From contig JAOCZO010000006.1 of the NCBI GenBank assembly GCA_026413255.1, forward strand, positions 248,001-312,000: 64,000 nucleotides of DNA, given 5' to 3'. Both the position numbers and the translations under genes were made by a program. Below the pieces are notes generated by a model that worked only from the letters and a program-made list of their open reading frames with translations, was not told where the DNA came from and did not search any database. This DNA comes from Fereydounia khargensis (lineage: Eukaryota > Basidiomycota > Ustilaginomycetes > Urocystidales > Fereydouniaceae). Shown here in pieces: positions 10,888-22,922 of the stretch; position 1 is the stretch's first letter, and each line of letters begins with the position of its first letter.

Positions 10888-12579
10888 GCGTCTGCCACGC
10901 TACACGACAGCACCTATCTCGCCTGTGTCTCACCTAATCAAGGTCCCTGGTGGATTCTGACGGGCGAGACCGGGAGACAGGCTGCTGGCGCTCGCACATC
11001 TGTCAGCATGGTTCGGTCTGCATCCAGTATATAAGCAAGCGCGTTTTGCTATCATCGTCACGGCATAGTCTCTGATCCACAATACTCTCTCTCTCAAGAT
11101 GTCTCTTCGCTTCATGATCGCTTTCTATCCCCGTTTTTCCTATTTTGTTTCTCGTATCCGCACCGCTTTTATCTACCGTCCAATTCATTTCGTGGCCTTG
11201 AGCGCTGTGCGCCCGGCCGTTCATTACCTTTACTGTTTTTTTTGGGGGGGGGCAGTGATGGGGGGTACCGGGTCTGGGAGCTGTGTGGTATCGGTCTGGT
11301 TACAAGCACTGTTTGTTCCTGTACTTGTGTATGTATACTACTGTGGATGTACCTGCGGCAGAAAGGGGGTTTACGGTACGAGCCGATCAGCTGGGCCGCG
11401 GTTGATGGACGCAAATCTCCATCGCGTCTGCTGCAGTCTGAGAGAGCCCCCTCCAATTTTGACTTGCAACTCGAGTACGGTGCTGTAACAGCTGGCAGGC
11501 AGACACGCAGATGCGCTTTGGTGAGCATGAGCGGGGGCACAGTTTGTTAGTCGCGTCGCCTGCGTGTGTGTGTGTGTGTGGGCACTTTACGCCGCGCCAT
11601 GCCGGATTTGAACCCATTGTTTCTGCAGTGGATGTTCCTTTTTGAATTGGACTTTTTATTTTTTTTTTTCTTTTTCTTTTTCTTTTTCGGGGGGAGGCAC
11701 GCTGAGGGAACCGCCTTTGTCTAAGAGAGAGGAAGCGTGCCTGCCTGCCTCGCCTTTGCCGGCCTGCTGCGCACGACCGGACCGCGCTAAACCATTCATC
11801 CAAACACACTCGAGTCCAGTCAGAGACAAAGAAAGAGAGACAGACACGCTCACTCGCTCACCGCTCAGCCGCTCGTCCGTCGCCTCGGTTGTCGCGTCCG
11901 TCTGTCTGTCACCACATTACATCGCATCACATCACATCCCATACATCTTACCCATCATCTCCATCGTCACACAACCCCCTTCTCATCTCACCTCGCCAGC
12001 TCGGCGCTCTTCCGCCTTTTCCGCCTGCTTCGTTCGCTCGAGCTCAGTCCGACCCGACCACCTAAAGTGGCTGCAGCTTAATCCACTCCGCACAAGCCAC
12101 CAGCCATTGACCAGGACGAGCAATTGACGCGGCAGAGCCTTCATCTCGCACATTGTTTCCCGACTTCATCGCTCAACCGACCTCTCTTCCGCGACGGTTC
12201 ATACCCCCGGTCACTTTACCAGCATCCCCGCCCCAGTGTCAGTGTGGAGAGGCACATCCATCCAGCAGCGACTGCCTCTTATCGCCCATCACGGACACCG
12301 TCTTTGTGGTCCATCATCTCTCCTCGGCGTATCCTCCCTATCCTGACCCCTTCGTTAACCTTCTCCACTGGACTGGGCTGGACTAAACTGGATAGTGATC
12401 ACTAAATACCCCCCTGCCTGACGCACCATCCGGCAATTCTCTTGTGCTGCAAGTTTGCTCCACTTTCTCCCCCTTCCCGATTCCCGGCTTGCTGCACCAT
12501 CTCAAAGTCAAACACGACTTGCAGCTCCACATTACAGTATCTGCAGCAGGTTCTCGCAGTAACAACCAATCCCTCGACA
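10888..12579. other. Intergenic between GH128 and the Bem1-like gene
   Basis: No gene supported. Contains a T/G homopolymer junction (about 11237-11251), a TG repeat (about 11566-11580), a T-rich tract of TTTTTC units (about 11656-11690), and a long C/T-rich leader from about 11870. That leader includes a CATCACATCACATC tract near 11925-11940 and TACAGTA at 12533-12539, 41 nt before the next start codon. Confidence 0.55.
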
Positions 12580-14547
12580 ATGAAAGGTCTCAAGGAATTC
12601 CGACGTTCCCTCAACAAGGACAGGAGCTCAGGCGGACGTCCCTCCGTCACTGGCACCGCACCCAGCACCTTCACAGGCGTCAAGAACGCCCTCACCATCC
12701 AACCGCCCAAACTTGTCATTCGTGCTGTCAAGGACTATCGCTCTACTGCTCCTCACGAACTCAGCTTCCACAAGGGCGACTTTTTCCATGTCATCAACGA
12801 GTCAAGCACCAACCCGGACTGGTTCGAGGCTTGCAACCCCGTGACCAATGCTCGTGGCCTCGTCCCTGCCTCTCACTTTGACGTCCTTTCCAAGAGCACC
12901 CGAGCGCCCACAAGCGTCGCCGGCCCAGGAGCTGTCTCTCCTCCCATCGGTGTTGGCCCAATGAGCGGCCCTCCCCGTGCCCAGCCTCAACCAGCCACCA
13001 ATTATGGCCGCGCTGCTGGCGCTGCCGTAACTGCAAAGGGCGGAGGCGGTCTCTACGCAGTGGTCAAGTACGACTTTGCAGCCGAGCGCGCAGACGAACT
13101 CGAGGCCAAGGCCGGCGAGCCCATTATCGTCATTGCCCAATCCAACTTTGAGTGGTTTGTCGCTAAGCCCATTGGGAGACTCGGCGGACCGGGCCTCATT
13201 CCCGTCACCTTTGTTGAGATTAAGGATCTCGTCACAGGGAGACCCATCGAAGACGTGCAGGAGCTCATCCAAAGCGGTGTCGTCCCCAAGGTCGAGGAGT
13301 GGAAGAAGATGACCGCCGAGTACAAGAAGAACACCATTCCACTTGGTCGCTTCGATTTCCCGCAACAGCCAGCCGCAGCCCAGCAGACAGGAATGCCCAT
13401 CAACTCTCCATACGCAAACGCCTCCGCCGGCAGCAGCTCCAGCTTTGGCGCAACTGCCAACAACTCGGCCTTCTCCCACCTCCAGCGCAAAGAGTCGCTC
13501 CCAACACCGCCACCAAAGGATGATGTGTACGGCGGCGGCGGACCGCTCTCAATGGCCGGCGCCCCAGCGCCTGCCGATGCGGACGCGGATCCCATGTCAC
13601 AGCTGCCACCAGGCATGTCCCCTGGTGAGCCTCTCCCCACGGGAATCGTCACGTCTGCAACTGTGGATTCGTTCCACTTTGAGCAAGGCGACTACTGGTT
13701 CCGTATCCAGGCAACGCACATCGCTGGCCACTCCCCCTCGGCGCCTGTCAATGCACCTCGGGCTCCTGAAGGTGAGGAGCGCGACCTGATCCTCTACCGA
13801 CTCTATGAAGACTTTTACGAGTTCCAAATCGCACTTCTCGACCACTTCCCCGCCGAGGCTGGACGCGAGACGGACGCAAACGGGCACAGCAGTGAACGAA
13901 TTCTGCCACTGATGCCGGGGCCATTGGACGAGGTGGACGACCTTATCACGTCTCAACGCAGGGTCGACCTCGACCAGTACATTGCCGAGCTCTGTGCGTT
14001 ACCCGAGTACATTATGCGTTCCGAATTGGTGCGTCTGTTCTTTGAGCCCAGGCCTGGAGACCACTGCACCACACATCCTGCACGCAACGAGGCCACGACA
14101 GACAGCGCCAACCTGCTGCAAAAGGAGTACGGCTACCTTGCTAGTGGTATGGATGACGGCGTTGCTACCAAGGGTACTCTTCACGGGAACGGGACAAACA
14201 AGTACGCTGAGGATCAGCCGGTGGGTCCAACAGCATCAGACGACCTCGCGGACCAGGCGCGCACGCTCAGTCTGGGCGACGGAAGCAAGACATCCTCACA
14301 GCAGCAGCCAGCGTACCACCGCATCAAGGTATCGCGCAAAGGCGATCCGGATACCGTGTTTGCGCTCCGCATGCCTCCCACACCAACATTTGCCAGTCTC
14401 CTCGAAAAGGTTCGCGATCGCCTCGGCGCGGACATCACGACCGTGTGCCTTTCAGATGACCGTGTGATTGCAGATGACCGTGCACTCAACGCCTGGCTTG
14501 ACGATGCCACTGCCAAGGGCGCCAAGCTGATGCTCTATGCGTCCTAG
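12580..14547 (+). CDS. Bem1/Scd2-type polarity scaffold (SH3-SH3-PX-PB1)
   Basis: Scaffold that brings the Cdc42 exchange factor, PAK kinase and Cdc42 together at sites of polarised growth. Single exon, 655 aa. First SH3 at about 45-105 (AVKDYRSTAPHELSFHKGD, then WFEA and GLVPASHF). Second SH3 at about 158-216 (AVVKYDFAAERADEL, then GLIPVTFVEI). A Pro/Ser/Ala-rich linker follows. PX domain from about 362 to 490 (YWFRIQATHIAG, RLYEDFYEFQIALLDHFP, RILPLMPG). C-terminal PB1 at about 580-655 (IKVSRKGDPDTVFALRM). This order matches budding-yeast Bem1 and fission-yeast Scd2. The frame is open upstream to 12442, but MKGLKEFRRSLNKDR is the conserved start of this family. Its 3' end converges on the AP-3 mu gene with 146 bp between stop codons. 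Confidence 0.95.
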   Translation: MKGLKEFRRSLNKDRSSGGRPSVTGTAPSTFTGVKNALTIQPPKLVIRAVKDYRSTAPHELSFHKGDFFHVINESSTNPDWFEACNPVTNARGLVPASHFDVLSKSTRAPTSVAGPGAVSPPIGVGPMSGPPRAQPQPATNYGRAAGAAVTAKGGGGLYAVVKYDFAAERADELEAKAGEPIIVIAQSNFEWFVAKPIGRLGGPGLIPVTFVEIKDLVTGRPIEDVQELIQSGVVPKVEEWKKMTAEYKKNTIPLGRFDFPQQPAAAQQTGMPINSPYANASAGSSSSFGATANNSAFSHLQRKESLPTPPPKDDVYGGGGPLSMAGAPAPADADADPMSQLPPGMSPGEPLPTGIVTSATVDSFHFEQGDYWFRIQATHIAGHSPSAPVNAPRAPEGEERDLILYRLYEDFYEFQIALLDHFPAEAGRETDANGHSSERILPLMPGPLDEVDDLITSQRRVDLDQYIAELCALPEYIMRSELVRLFFEPRPGDHCTTHPARNEATTDSANLLQKEYGYLASGMDDGVATKGTLHGNGTNKYAEDQPVGPTASDDLADQARTLSLGDGSKTSSQQQPAYHRIKVSRKGDPDTVFALRMPPTPTFASLLEKVRDRLGADITTVCLSDDRVIADDRALNAWLDDATAKGAKLMLYAS

Positions 14548-14693
14548 ATACCCTCGCTGTAGTTGTTGTGGTTATTGTTGTACTGAGTAGCTATCATCCC
14601 CTTCTAATAAACACACACACCTAAGCACACATATCACAGGCAGGTCACACACCGCGCCTTGCAATGTAATCCAACATCACACGCCTGTTGCAT

Positions 14694-16439
14694 TCAGACA
14701 CGCCAGTCTAGTCGACCTGTGAGAATGCTGCGTACGCCCTTGAAGGGACGGCAGTTTTCGCCGTGCACAAGGAGACTTGAGACCTTGAGACCGGAGAGGG
14801 TGTGACCTGGGGCGCTGAAAGAGACGCTGACCGCCGAAGAGGGCCGAGGGGGAACCTCGGTGCTTGACCAAGTTCCCTTTATGACAGGAGGACGATCGTT
14901 AGGGTCTATCGACGCCAAGTTCCAAGAGATGACTTTGTCCCGCTGTTCCCAGATGTAGGTTCCGTTCGATACGCTTGCGTCTACGCTCTGTGTACCTGCG
15001 CCCAGACCAAAGGATACGCTGACGTTTTCAAGCATGCGTCGTGGCACAACAGAGACGCTGAACGTGCCCTGGTTCGGTTCGAAGCTAGCCTCGATGGCGA
15101 GCGGCAGCGGCCTATCGCTGTTCGACAGATGGAACGAGGCCAGCTCGAACGCGCCATCCGGCGGGATGAAGGATAACACCTTATCCCGTCTCCAGCGCCG
15201 GTGTCGCACACATGGGTGGAAACTCGCATCGTCCACTAACCCGGGATTGCTCAGTGTAAGCGTGAGATCAGGTGTACCCGACAGCTTGGCGTTGCACTCG
15301 AGTGTCCCGAACAAGTCGAGCGAAACCGCTTTGCCAGACCGCGAGACTATCCCCTCCAACGACTCGACCAGGTCCACGTACAGCTCGTTGTTCGTGTACT
15401 TGGTGTTGGGACGGCGCCACGGTATCGCTGAAACCATGGGCGGAGGTGCTGCTGATGAGAGTCTGCAAGACAATACACAATCAGCCTTTGAGTCAGTCTC
15501 CACACTCTTTGGGAACAATAAAGCATGATTGAGGAAAAACTCACCCGCCCACACCGACGGCCTTGACGATCTTGTCTACCCAGCTCGGAGGCATGACTAG
15601 GCTCTTGAGTGTGTTTACCTCGGTCGTCAGCACGTTTCCGTCCTTGTCGAGAATCTCCTCGAACAATTGGTACACGATATCAAAGTTGTCGCGGATCACG
15701 TCCTCTGTCAACGCGGCCGGGTCTGCAGACTGTGCCAAGTACTCTTGAAGGATGGTGATAAAGGCTCGCAGGAACGAGAGGGGTACCAGTGGGTCGACTG
15801 GTCACGTCACATTGTCAGTATGTGCTCAAGGAGACTTGGGTTGGGACTGGATGCCTTACCTTCTTTGGCTACGGGACAGAGAAAGCGGAGGTTGCCGCTC
15901 TGAATGTGACAGAGGGCAGCGCCGCGCTCTGCTAGTGCTTCGTGTGCCTGTGCGACGATCTCGGCGCCTCGATCCGCCTGGTCCTGGAGTTGCGATATTG
16001 TCGGTGCTGGCTCGGGAGAGGAAGGCTTCTCTAGCCCTGCGGCATCTGACCAGACGTTGGCTTCTTCGAGACCTCCATCGTCGTCCGCCAAAATAACTTT
16101 GTCTTGCAACGAAGTCCCGAGTCGTCCGACCTCATCGTCCTCGTCGTCAGAGCTTTCATCTCGTTCGTCTTCGTCTTGATCGTTGTCAACGGGGAGGTCT
16201 GGGATACCCGGTACCCAGAGAACAGGCTTGATGTCTTTGCTAAAGTAGACCTTTCCCGTGTCTGCTGCATCCTTGGACGACGAGCTGAGCTGCGCGTTGG
16301 CGGCGGCGATGCTGCTGAGCAGTGTGTTGAGGTAGTCCGTGTGGAGGAGCGGGTAGGTCGCGATTGAGTTGGCAAAGTGCGAGTGCACGATGGGCCTCCC
16401 GTCCGCGGAGAGGACTATGACCCCATCTAGCTTGCCCAT
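14694..16439 (-). CDS. APM3: AP-3 adaptor complex mu subunit
   Basis: Medium subunit of the AP-3 coat that sorts cargo from Golgi/endosomes to the vacuole and reads YxxPhi signals. Three exons, 16439-15860, 15797-15545 and 15462-14694, give 533 aa. The N-terminal longin-like part starts MGKLDGVIVLSADGRPIVHS and has an acidic insertion (about residues 85-110, DNDQDEDERDESSDDEDDE). Exon 2 starts the VDPLVPLSFL helix region. The mu-homology domain opens with IPWRRPNTKYTNNELYVDLVE, the mark of mu subunits; the mu3 assignment rests on overall resemblance and the short MHD. Introns have GTAAGG and GTGAGT donors and are 62 and 82 nt. The gene is divergent from RPB12 with 306 bp between start codons. 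Confidence 0.9.
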
Positions 16440-16745
16440 GGCTCGAGGTTGGAAGTATAAGAGGCGGGAATCAACGGGGAACCAACACCCGGCTGGTCAG
16501 CACAGACATGTGTGGGTCCATGCGTTGGTTGAATTCAATTCAAGGGTCGAGTGGGCTCACGTGACGCGCCTCACCCGTTTTTCTTCGCACGACGACTGAG
16601 AAAAAAATTATAGACGCCATCTCCACTTCACGCTCATATCCTCATCATCGCACCCAGTCGGGCCACCTCGACTCAATACCTTTCGCTGGGCTTCCATCCG
16701 CTTTCGAACACACTGGCATAACTTACTTAGAAGCAGGTCCACGCG

Positions 16746-17215
16746 ATGAGCTACCAAGCACGAACTGGCGCCCCTGGCGGCGTAGGAGCGTTCGGAGCGA
16801 GGCCTCCTGTCATGGAGTACATCTGTGCTGGTAAGTACCGAATGCGCATCTCCGCATCTCTCCCCGAAACAGGCCTTTGCCGTAAAGAAATTGGATAGAA
16901 TCTCTAAACGAGGGGAGAAGACAGTCAGCTTCTTTCTGATGAAGCATGGATATCTTCTTGGTGTCCAGGCTGCATGTCTTGTGACACAAACGACCGGCCT
17001 GTTTGCTGACCGTCGACTCGCTTCGCTCCACTTACAGACTGCGCGGCGACAAACGAGATCCGACCACGCGAGCCGATCCGATGCCGAGAGTGCGGTCACC
17101 GTGTCATGTACAAGAAGAGGACCAAGAGGATGGTGAGTGCAGCGCTCTCCTACTCGCATGACACCCAGTATTGACATCTTCTCGCAACGCACAGCTGCAC
17201 TTTGAGGCCCGCTAA
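16746..17215 (+). CDS. RPB12: RNA polymerase subunit ABC10-alpha (Rpb12)
   Basis: Small zinc-binding subunit shared by RNA polymerases I, II and III. Three exons, 16746-16830, 17038-17132 and 17195-17215, encode 66 aa. A flexible Gly-rich N-terminus is followed by YICADC and RCRECG, placing zinc ligands at C27, C30, C44 and C47, then [12 protein letters not shown] and the conserved C-terminus HFEAR. Family members are about 50-70 aa, so the length fits. Exon 3 encodes only LHFEAR plus stop. Intron 1 (16831-17037, 207 nt) is several times longer than most introns here. The start is the first ATG in the open frame. Confidence 0.95.
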
Positions 17216-19622
17216 ACTCATCAACATCACTATTGCATACCACCTTTTCTTCTCACGGACGCAACGAAATCCTCGTCATTGGCGTGTTTGCTCTTCCATT
17301 CGAGCCGCCGCTATCCCGACAACCGTCTCACATTCAGGCTTGAATCTCGGCTTCCACTGTACAAATGTATTCTCTAGGTCATCTCGCAATCTCAATCGAT
17401 AATCAGCAAGCTGTCATGCCAATCTGAGGGTGCTCTTCGTCATCGCAAAGGACGGGTTAAGAAAAGGTCACAAAGATGCGGGGTGGGTCCGCTTCTCCCG
17501 TGCGATAGAATCCGGCTGATGTCCGCTTCCTCAATGCCTGTCTCTGTCATGGCTGGCCCCGTTGGTGTGGCGTCACACTGAACTAGGTGCTTCTTTGTCC
17601 CGTGTTGAAACTGGGGCCCTGCTCAGCTACCCTCGAATGATTCGGAGTGTTACCGAAAGACCAAGACCCAAGTTGGCCGTGTAGTGTCGGGTACCCCACA
17701 ACGAGCCAAGACGAGACCAGACAGCTGTCGTTCGATTTCAACAGACTGTGCGTGCGTGTATTTGTTTGTCCAAGCCATGCTGGATCAACACTTCAAATGT
17801 GCTGGCATGCTTCGAAACGCAAGTATGGTCACGCCTGTTGTGCCTGGGGTAGGTGGAGTGCAGAGAAAGTGCATTGTAGTGCAGCAACCTCGCCAAGATA
17901 TCGACTGGGGGTTTGTATGTAGGGAAGGGAGGGGGGGCACCCTCGGCTATCGAATGCGAGGGCCAGCTGGGAAGAGAGGATGCTGCTGGCTGGCTGGGGC
18001 AAGTGAACCGACGGGCAGTGAGTGAGTTCGACTGGACAGGCACATGTGTACACGCAGTATGCACCTGAGGCGTGCAAGGTTGGCAGCTGATATGGGTCGT
18101 GCAATCAACGCAACGAACCAACGCTGGTATCGGAGACGTCGTGTTACAACGTAGCCTCCAGACCAACAGGGATGCGGTAACCGATCGCCGCAACGGGTTT
18201 GCGCTCATGGAGAGTTGCCAAACCGCTCGGACACGGGATCTCGTTCTGCTGGAGTCACAGAAGCTTGACTCTTGTTAAGCGAGCGGAGATGGAACCCTTT
18301 CCAGCGCTGGGAAGAACACTAAGACGCCCCCGGGAGGCTTGTACCGCACCGCCAGTAGAGTAACGGCTGTTTGCTTGTCTTTTGTCTATCTGCCTGCTAA
18401 AGCGGAGACCGCGGCGCAGGGGACAAAAAGAGGCGCGCCAGAGAAACAGAACACCGGACGCGTACATGAGACTGTAGCTTGGCGTGGCTTTGCGAGCAGG
18501 ACTTGAGTGTCATGTTTACTGTACAGCCCTGCTTTGCGCCGCCGGGAGCAGCTATACAGACGCAGTACTTTCCTGATACTCGCTGCTAAGTTAGCTGCTT
18601 TGTTCAAGGATCTTACTCGACTGTCAAGAGCACTGTAAGTGTGATTACAGTACTGTACAGTGTACTGTTCATTTTCCCATGGCTGCGCGAGGAGCGTAAA
18701 CCTTGGAGGAGAGGTGAAACTTGGCGTGCGAAAAACTGAACCAGGCAAGAAAAACATGGGAGGCGACACGACACGTAACCAGACTCCCGTAAAGGGATAA
18801 GCAGAAGCCCAGCCCGGCCCACCGCAGACTTTATGCGACTGGATGCAGATACAGCGCAACAGCAACAGCGAAGTCAAGGAGCAGCTCCGCCTCCTCTGCC
18901 GCTGTCAGCAATCAATCGCTCCAACCTACGTACATACATAGATTCGATCGTCGTTCTCTAGCTCTTTGTTCAGATCGCAGAGGCACAGATGCGTGCCTTG
19001 TTGCGTGGCTGCGCGTTGTGTTGCGTTGCTGAGTAGGCGGTGCCAATTGGGCCTGGGAGGCACGCCGCGTACTGTAAGAATTGGCGGTGGGGACCAGAGA
19101 GATTTTGGGGCGGCCCTCTCTCTCTCTCTCTCTCTGCGTGTTTGACGTCGCGGCAAGGAGGGCCAGGTGCCTCGGCTGTGAGAAAAAAATGAGAAAAGAG
19201 GCCAGTCGAGCCCGTTTGTTGGTGGGCCCTGCGTGTCTGTTCGCTGGCTGGCGGGCCGCTTCTACAACTGGAACTGCGCACTGACTGACTGCGCGCGCCG
19301 CCCGTGTTTGGGCAGGCGGAGGGCATTGCCAAGGGTAGGGCCCTGGCCTGACTGCGCAGCGCTGCAATGCACTGCACTGCACTTGAGCACACGCGCATGG
19401 GCAGCGAGCGCTCCTGGCCAAACCGACGGCCAAATGGGCAAGCGAGCAGGCAGGCAGGGCAGCGCTTTGCCCTCTTTGTGTTTCTGTATTTTTACGGTCC
19501 TTTTTTTTCACTCATTTTGACTGCGCCGGCTGGCTGAGCGTGTGAGCGTGAGTGAGAGTGAGAGTGAACTGCCACGCACTTCCGCTCGCCTCGCCCGCTG
19601 AGTCGCTTCCCCTGCGCCCTTG

Positions 19623-19662
<40 letters not shown>

Positions 19663-21251
19663 CCCCGTGTAGTTGTTGCTGTTGCTGGTTGACGGTAGCC
19701 GCCGCCGCCGCCGCCTCTCCCGCTCGCAACGCTCGTCACCATCTGTTTCGCGCCAGATCCGTCCACCTCGCTCAGCCACCCTTCCCCTTCTTGCTTCTCG
19801 CCCTCGATAACCCCCTTCCTTAGCACCATCCCCCCTTCCCTTCTTCTTCTCTCCCCGATTCCATCAGCTTCTGCTTTCTCCTTCTCTTCTCATCTTTCCT
19901 CCTCCTTGCTGCTCGTCCTCTTTTGGCTCGTTCTTCCTTATCCCGACTCGATTTCTCGTACGACCTTTTGGCCCTTCACAGTACCCACTCAGCTCGACAC
20001 CCGTAACCCTCTCCTTATCCTCGCCTCGATCAGCCTCCTCTTCTCTCTTATTCTCTCTTCTCTTAGGTCAACTTTCCTTCATCGGTCAAACAGAGCCTCT
20101 GTTTCAGCGAGACAACCGACTAGCTCGGATCATACATAGCTACAAAGCGAACCAAGCAACGACGCCCTAGCTTGTCTCCCATCTCCCTACCAACGATCCG
20201 AATCGACGCCCGTTAATAATCACTCGTTGCTCGGCGTCTCTCTCTCCCACCCCTTCGTCACAAGAAGCAAGATTCAACCTGGGATTTCCTTGCCGTCACT
20301 TTCCTTAGCTGGCCTGCAAGACATACAAATCGTATCGTCCACAAACACATTCCTGCCCTCTCAACCCTGCGCACTGTCTTTCGTCATTTGGCAACTCGAC
20401 AGCTACTGCCCCTTTCCTTCCTCTTGGCCTCATCAACAGCTCTCGACAAACACGTTTGAATCCCGTAACCAAAGACGGGTCCCTTAATTTTCTCCTTTGT
20501 CCCATTTCTATCCGCCATCAACATAGCAGTAGGTTGTCCTCGCCACGCGCGTTTGTCGTCTTTCTTACGCCGCCGCCCCAATCAAACAACAACCTCATTC
20601 ACCTCATCCCACGGTGTTGCGCTGGACCACCTCAGCCAACGCAAATCACACTCACAGTTGAACAGTCGCTTGTCAGACTCTCATAAAGGCCTCTCTCGAT
20701 CGACAGATTCTTGACTTGCCTCACCCTCCCCCAAGCCAACACCCACTCTACTCTCTCCCATTCATTTTCCTTCCATCGGCCTCTCCTTCCGCCCCCGTCC
20801 ACCTTTCGATCTTTCTCATTCTATTTCTTTTCTCAGCTCTTCCACAAGCACCTTACTGGTCCTCGACATCGGAGCCGTATCTCAATCACAACAGTCACAC
20901 AACCCCTTTCTCTCTCTCCAAGCATCAAACCGACCCCTCCGGCCCAGCTCCCCTGGTTCCGTTTCTCTTTTCTATTCATCGATCGCTCTGTGCACAAGTC
21001 CTTTGACAGGCCGCACACATCCAAGACTACTTCAGCAAGCCAGGCGCAACGAACCGTCTTCCGGCTTTTACACCCCCGCTTCACAAGCTAGGATCGCCCC
21101 TCAATTGCATTGTCGGCATCCATTCCTGCTCCAGGACCAAGCACGCCTCAGAATCCGATCCAAGCACTTTTTGCACTACAACCAACAGATACCACGCCTT
21201 CACAAGCGTTCTGCATTCCTTTCTTCTCTTCGCTCTTCCGAATCTATCAAC
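17216..21251. other. 4 kb intergenic and leader region before the Gln-rich gene
   Basis: The largest gap in the window. Short frames on both strands lack domains and codon bias. Repeats include TACTGTAC at 18517-18524, TACAGTACTGTAC at 18646-18658, TACTGTA at 19070-19076, a CT repeat near 19117-19135 and a TGCC array at 19620-19664. From about 19740 to 21240 the plus strand is strongly C/T-rich, so a transcribed leader of up to 1.5 kb, possibly spliced, is likely. Confidence 0.55.
19620..19664 (+). repeat. (TGCC)n tetranucleotide array
   Basis: About eleven tandem TGCC units. The GRQA-type reading frames over it on the minus strand are by-products of the repeat. Confidence 0.9.
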
Positions 21252-21853
21252 ATGGCATACTCTCACCAGCAACAGGCAGAACCTCAAGCGTACAACCTAA
21301 ACTTTCACCACGCCATGCAAGCCGACCAGTCTGGCCACCGCGCCAACCTTCTTGCGAGCCTTCGCACCGGTGGACCCAACATGGCTTCCCAGCCTGATTC
21401 CATGGGTCTGTACAACCACACCGACGGTGCCCAGCTCAAGGGTGGCTCGTCGTCTTTCATCCCGAACGGCGGCCTTCCCCCGTCCCGCCAGAATGTCGGT
21501 CTCAGCCAGCACTACGGTGCGCAAAACCACCAGGGCAACCGTGCTGATCCGAACGGTGCACCGGCAAGCCTAGAGGACCAAATCATGATGATGCGACTGC
21601 AGGCTGCGTTAGCTGGCCAGGCTGGTCTGTCGGACCAAGCCCGCCACCAGCTGGCCGCTCGTCAGCAGATTGAAATGCTCCGTATGCAGGCACTTCAGCA
21701 ACAGCAGCAACAGCAGCAGCAACAGCAACAGCAGCAACAGCAGCAACAGCAGCAGCTGGCGGCGCACCAGCGTTTCCTTCTTGCCCAGATTCACGCCGAG
21801 TACGAGCGTCAAGCTCAGGTTGCCGCATCTCTGAGCGGCAACCATCATGGCAT

Positions 21854-21886
<33 letters not shown>

Positions 21887-22922
21887 ATTTGCGCACCAGG
21901 GCTTCTCGGCAAACGGCGCTCCCCAGGTCGCCTCGGCTCAGGAGCAGCGCCAAGCGGCTCAAGCTAGCATTCAGGCAAGCCTTCGACAGAGACAGGCCCA
22001 GCAAATGTACCCACAGGGATTCGAGCAGGATCAGTTCGTCGACGAACATGCATTTGCTCAGTCGCAGCAGCACGCTCATCTGCTCGCTCTGAGGCAGCAA
22101 CAGCAACAGCTGCAGCACCAGCAACACAGTCGTATGCAGAGCGGTGAAAGCTACTCGCGTCTGCCTCTTGAGCAGCGAAGCTGGCGAGGAGGAGCAATGG
22201 CATCTGAGCGTAACCCTAGCCCTCCGCTGATGCGCACGGCTTCTCCACAAGTGGTTCAGCTCCCCGGCCAGCTCTCAAACAGGGAGCGCACGACGTCCAA
22301 CACTGCTGACAGTGTTTCTTCGTGGCGATCGCGGGCTGTGACGCCATCGATCGTGATTGACGACAGCGCGTCCGAAGGCTCTCGATCTGCAGCCGTCTCG
22401 TTTGACGGAGATGGCGGTGAGGGTGACCAGACGCCGGAGACGAGCGAGGAAGACCTGGAGGTGACAACAGACCTGAGGAAGATGCTGCTCGGCAACGTTC
22501 AGGCTGGCTCGGACGAGGAGCTCATGGGCAAGTACGGCTCGATCAGCAAGGGAATCCCGTCTGGAGCGCTGGCCACGCCTACGATGAACCACACACCCAC
22601 GGTTCACGCACCCAAGGCGATGCCCAGGGCCATTAGCCTGGCTGCGGCACCGCGCACTCGGGCTTTCACCTCAGAGGCCAAGGCGGCGGCTGAGAGCCAG
22701 TACAGTGCAGCAAGCCGCAACTTGACGCTGCCTCCGATCCAGCCTCGCCGCCAGCCCAAGGGCCAGCCGAATGACTTTAAGGAGGTCAACTTCCAGGCGA
22801 GGATGAACAGCCGAACGCGCAAGGATGCCATGTCAAAGCTGTGCGCAAGCCCCAGGGCAGCGAGCTTTGGTGGCAACGGCCTTGGCTTTGGCAGTCGCAG
22901 TGTCAGCGCGACCATGTCGTAA
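21252..22922 (+). CDS. Gln-rich protein of unknown function
   Basis: Single exon, 556 aa from ATG 21252 (MAYSHQQQ). Two glutamine runs lie at about residues 150-172 and 202-213, encoded by mixed CAG/CAA, and a broader Q-rich zone extends to about residue 300. The middle is Ser-rich and acidic. Two segments look ordered and conserved in style: SVSSWRSRAVTPSIVIDD near nt 22310-22365 and a C-terminal basic stretch NDFKEVNFQARMNSRTRK near nt 22770-22825. Gln-rich composition with acidic patches is common in fungal transcription regulators and mRNA-binding proteins, but no DNA- or RNA-binding domain is visible, so no function is assigned. The frame is open for 83 codons upstream of the chosen start. 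The very long pyrimidine-rich leader suggests translational or transcriptional control. Confidence 0.8.

Noticed and set aside
11596-11625. tRNA-like T-arm (GGATTTGAACCC on plus)
   Set aside because: The flanking five-base stems do not pair and no acceptor stem or D-arm is present.
16831-17037. Possible C/D snoRNA in the long RPB12 intron 1
   Set aside because: CTGATGA at 16936-16942 and CTGA at 17006-17009 resemble C and D boxes, but the flanks do not pair as a terminal stem, and the CTGACC at 17006 is well placed as the intron branch site.
18386-18877. 163-codon open frame on minus in the 4 kb spacer
   Set aside because: No domain, no codon bias, and the frame contains repeat-derived sequence; likely chance.
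19512-19829. Arg/Gln/Ala repeat proteins on minus
   Set aside because: Generated by the TGCC array in three frames; no flanking coding signal.
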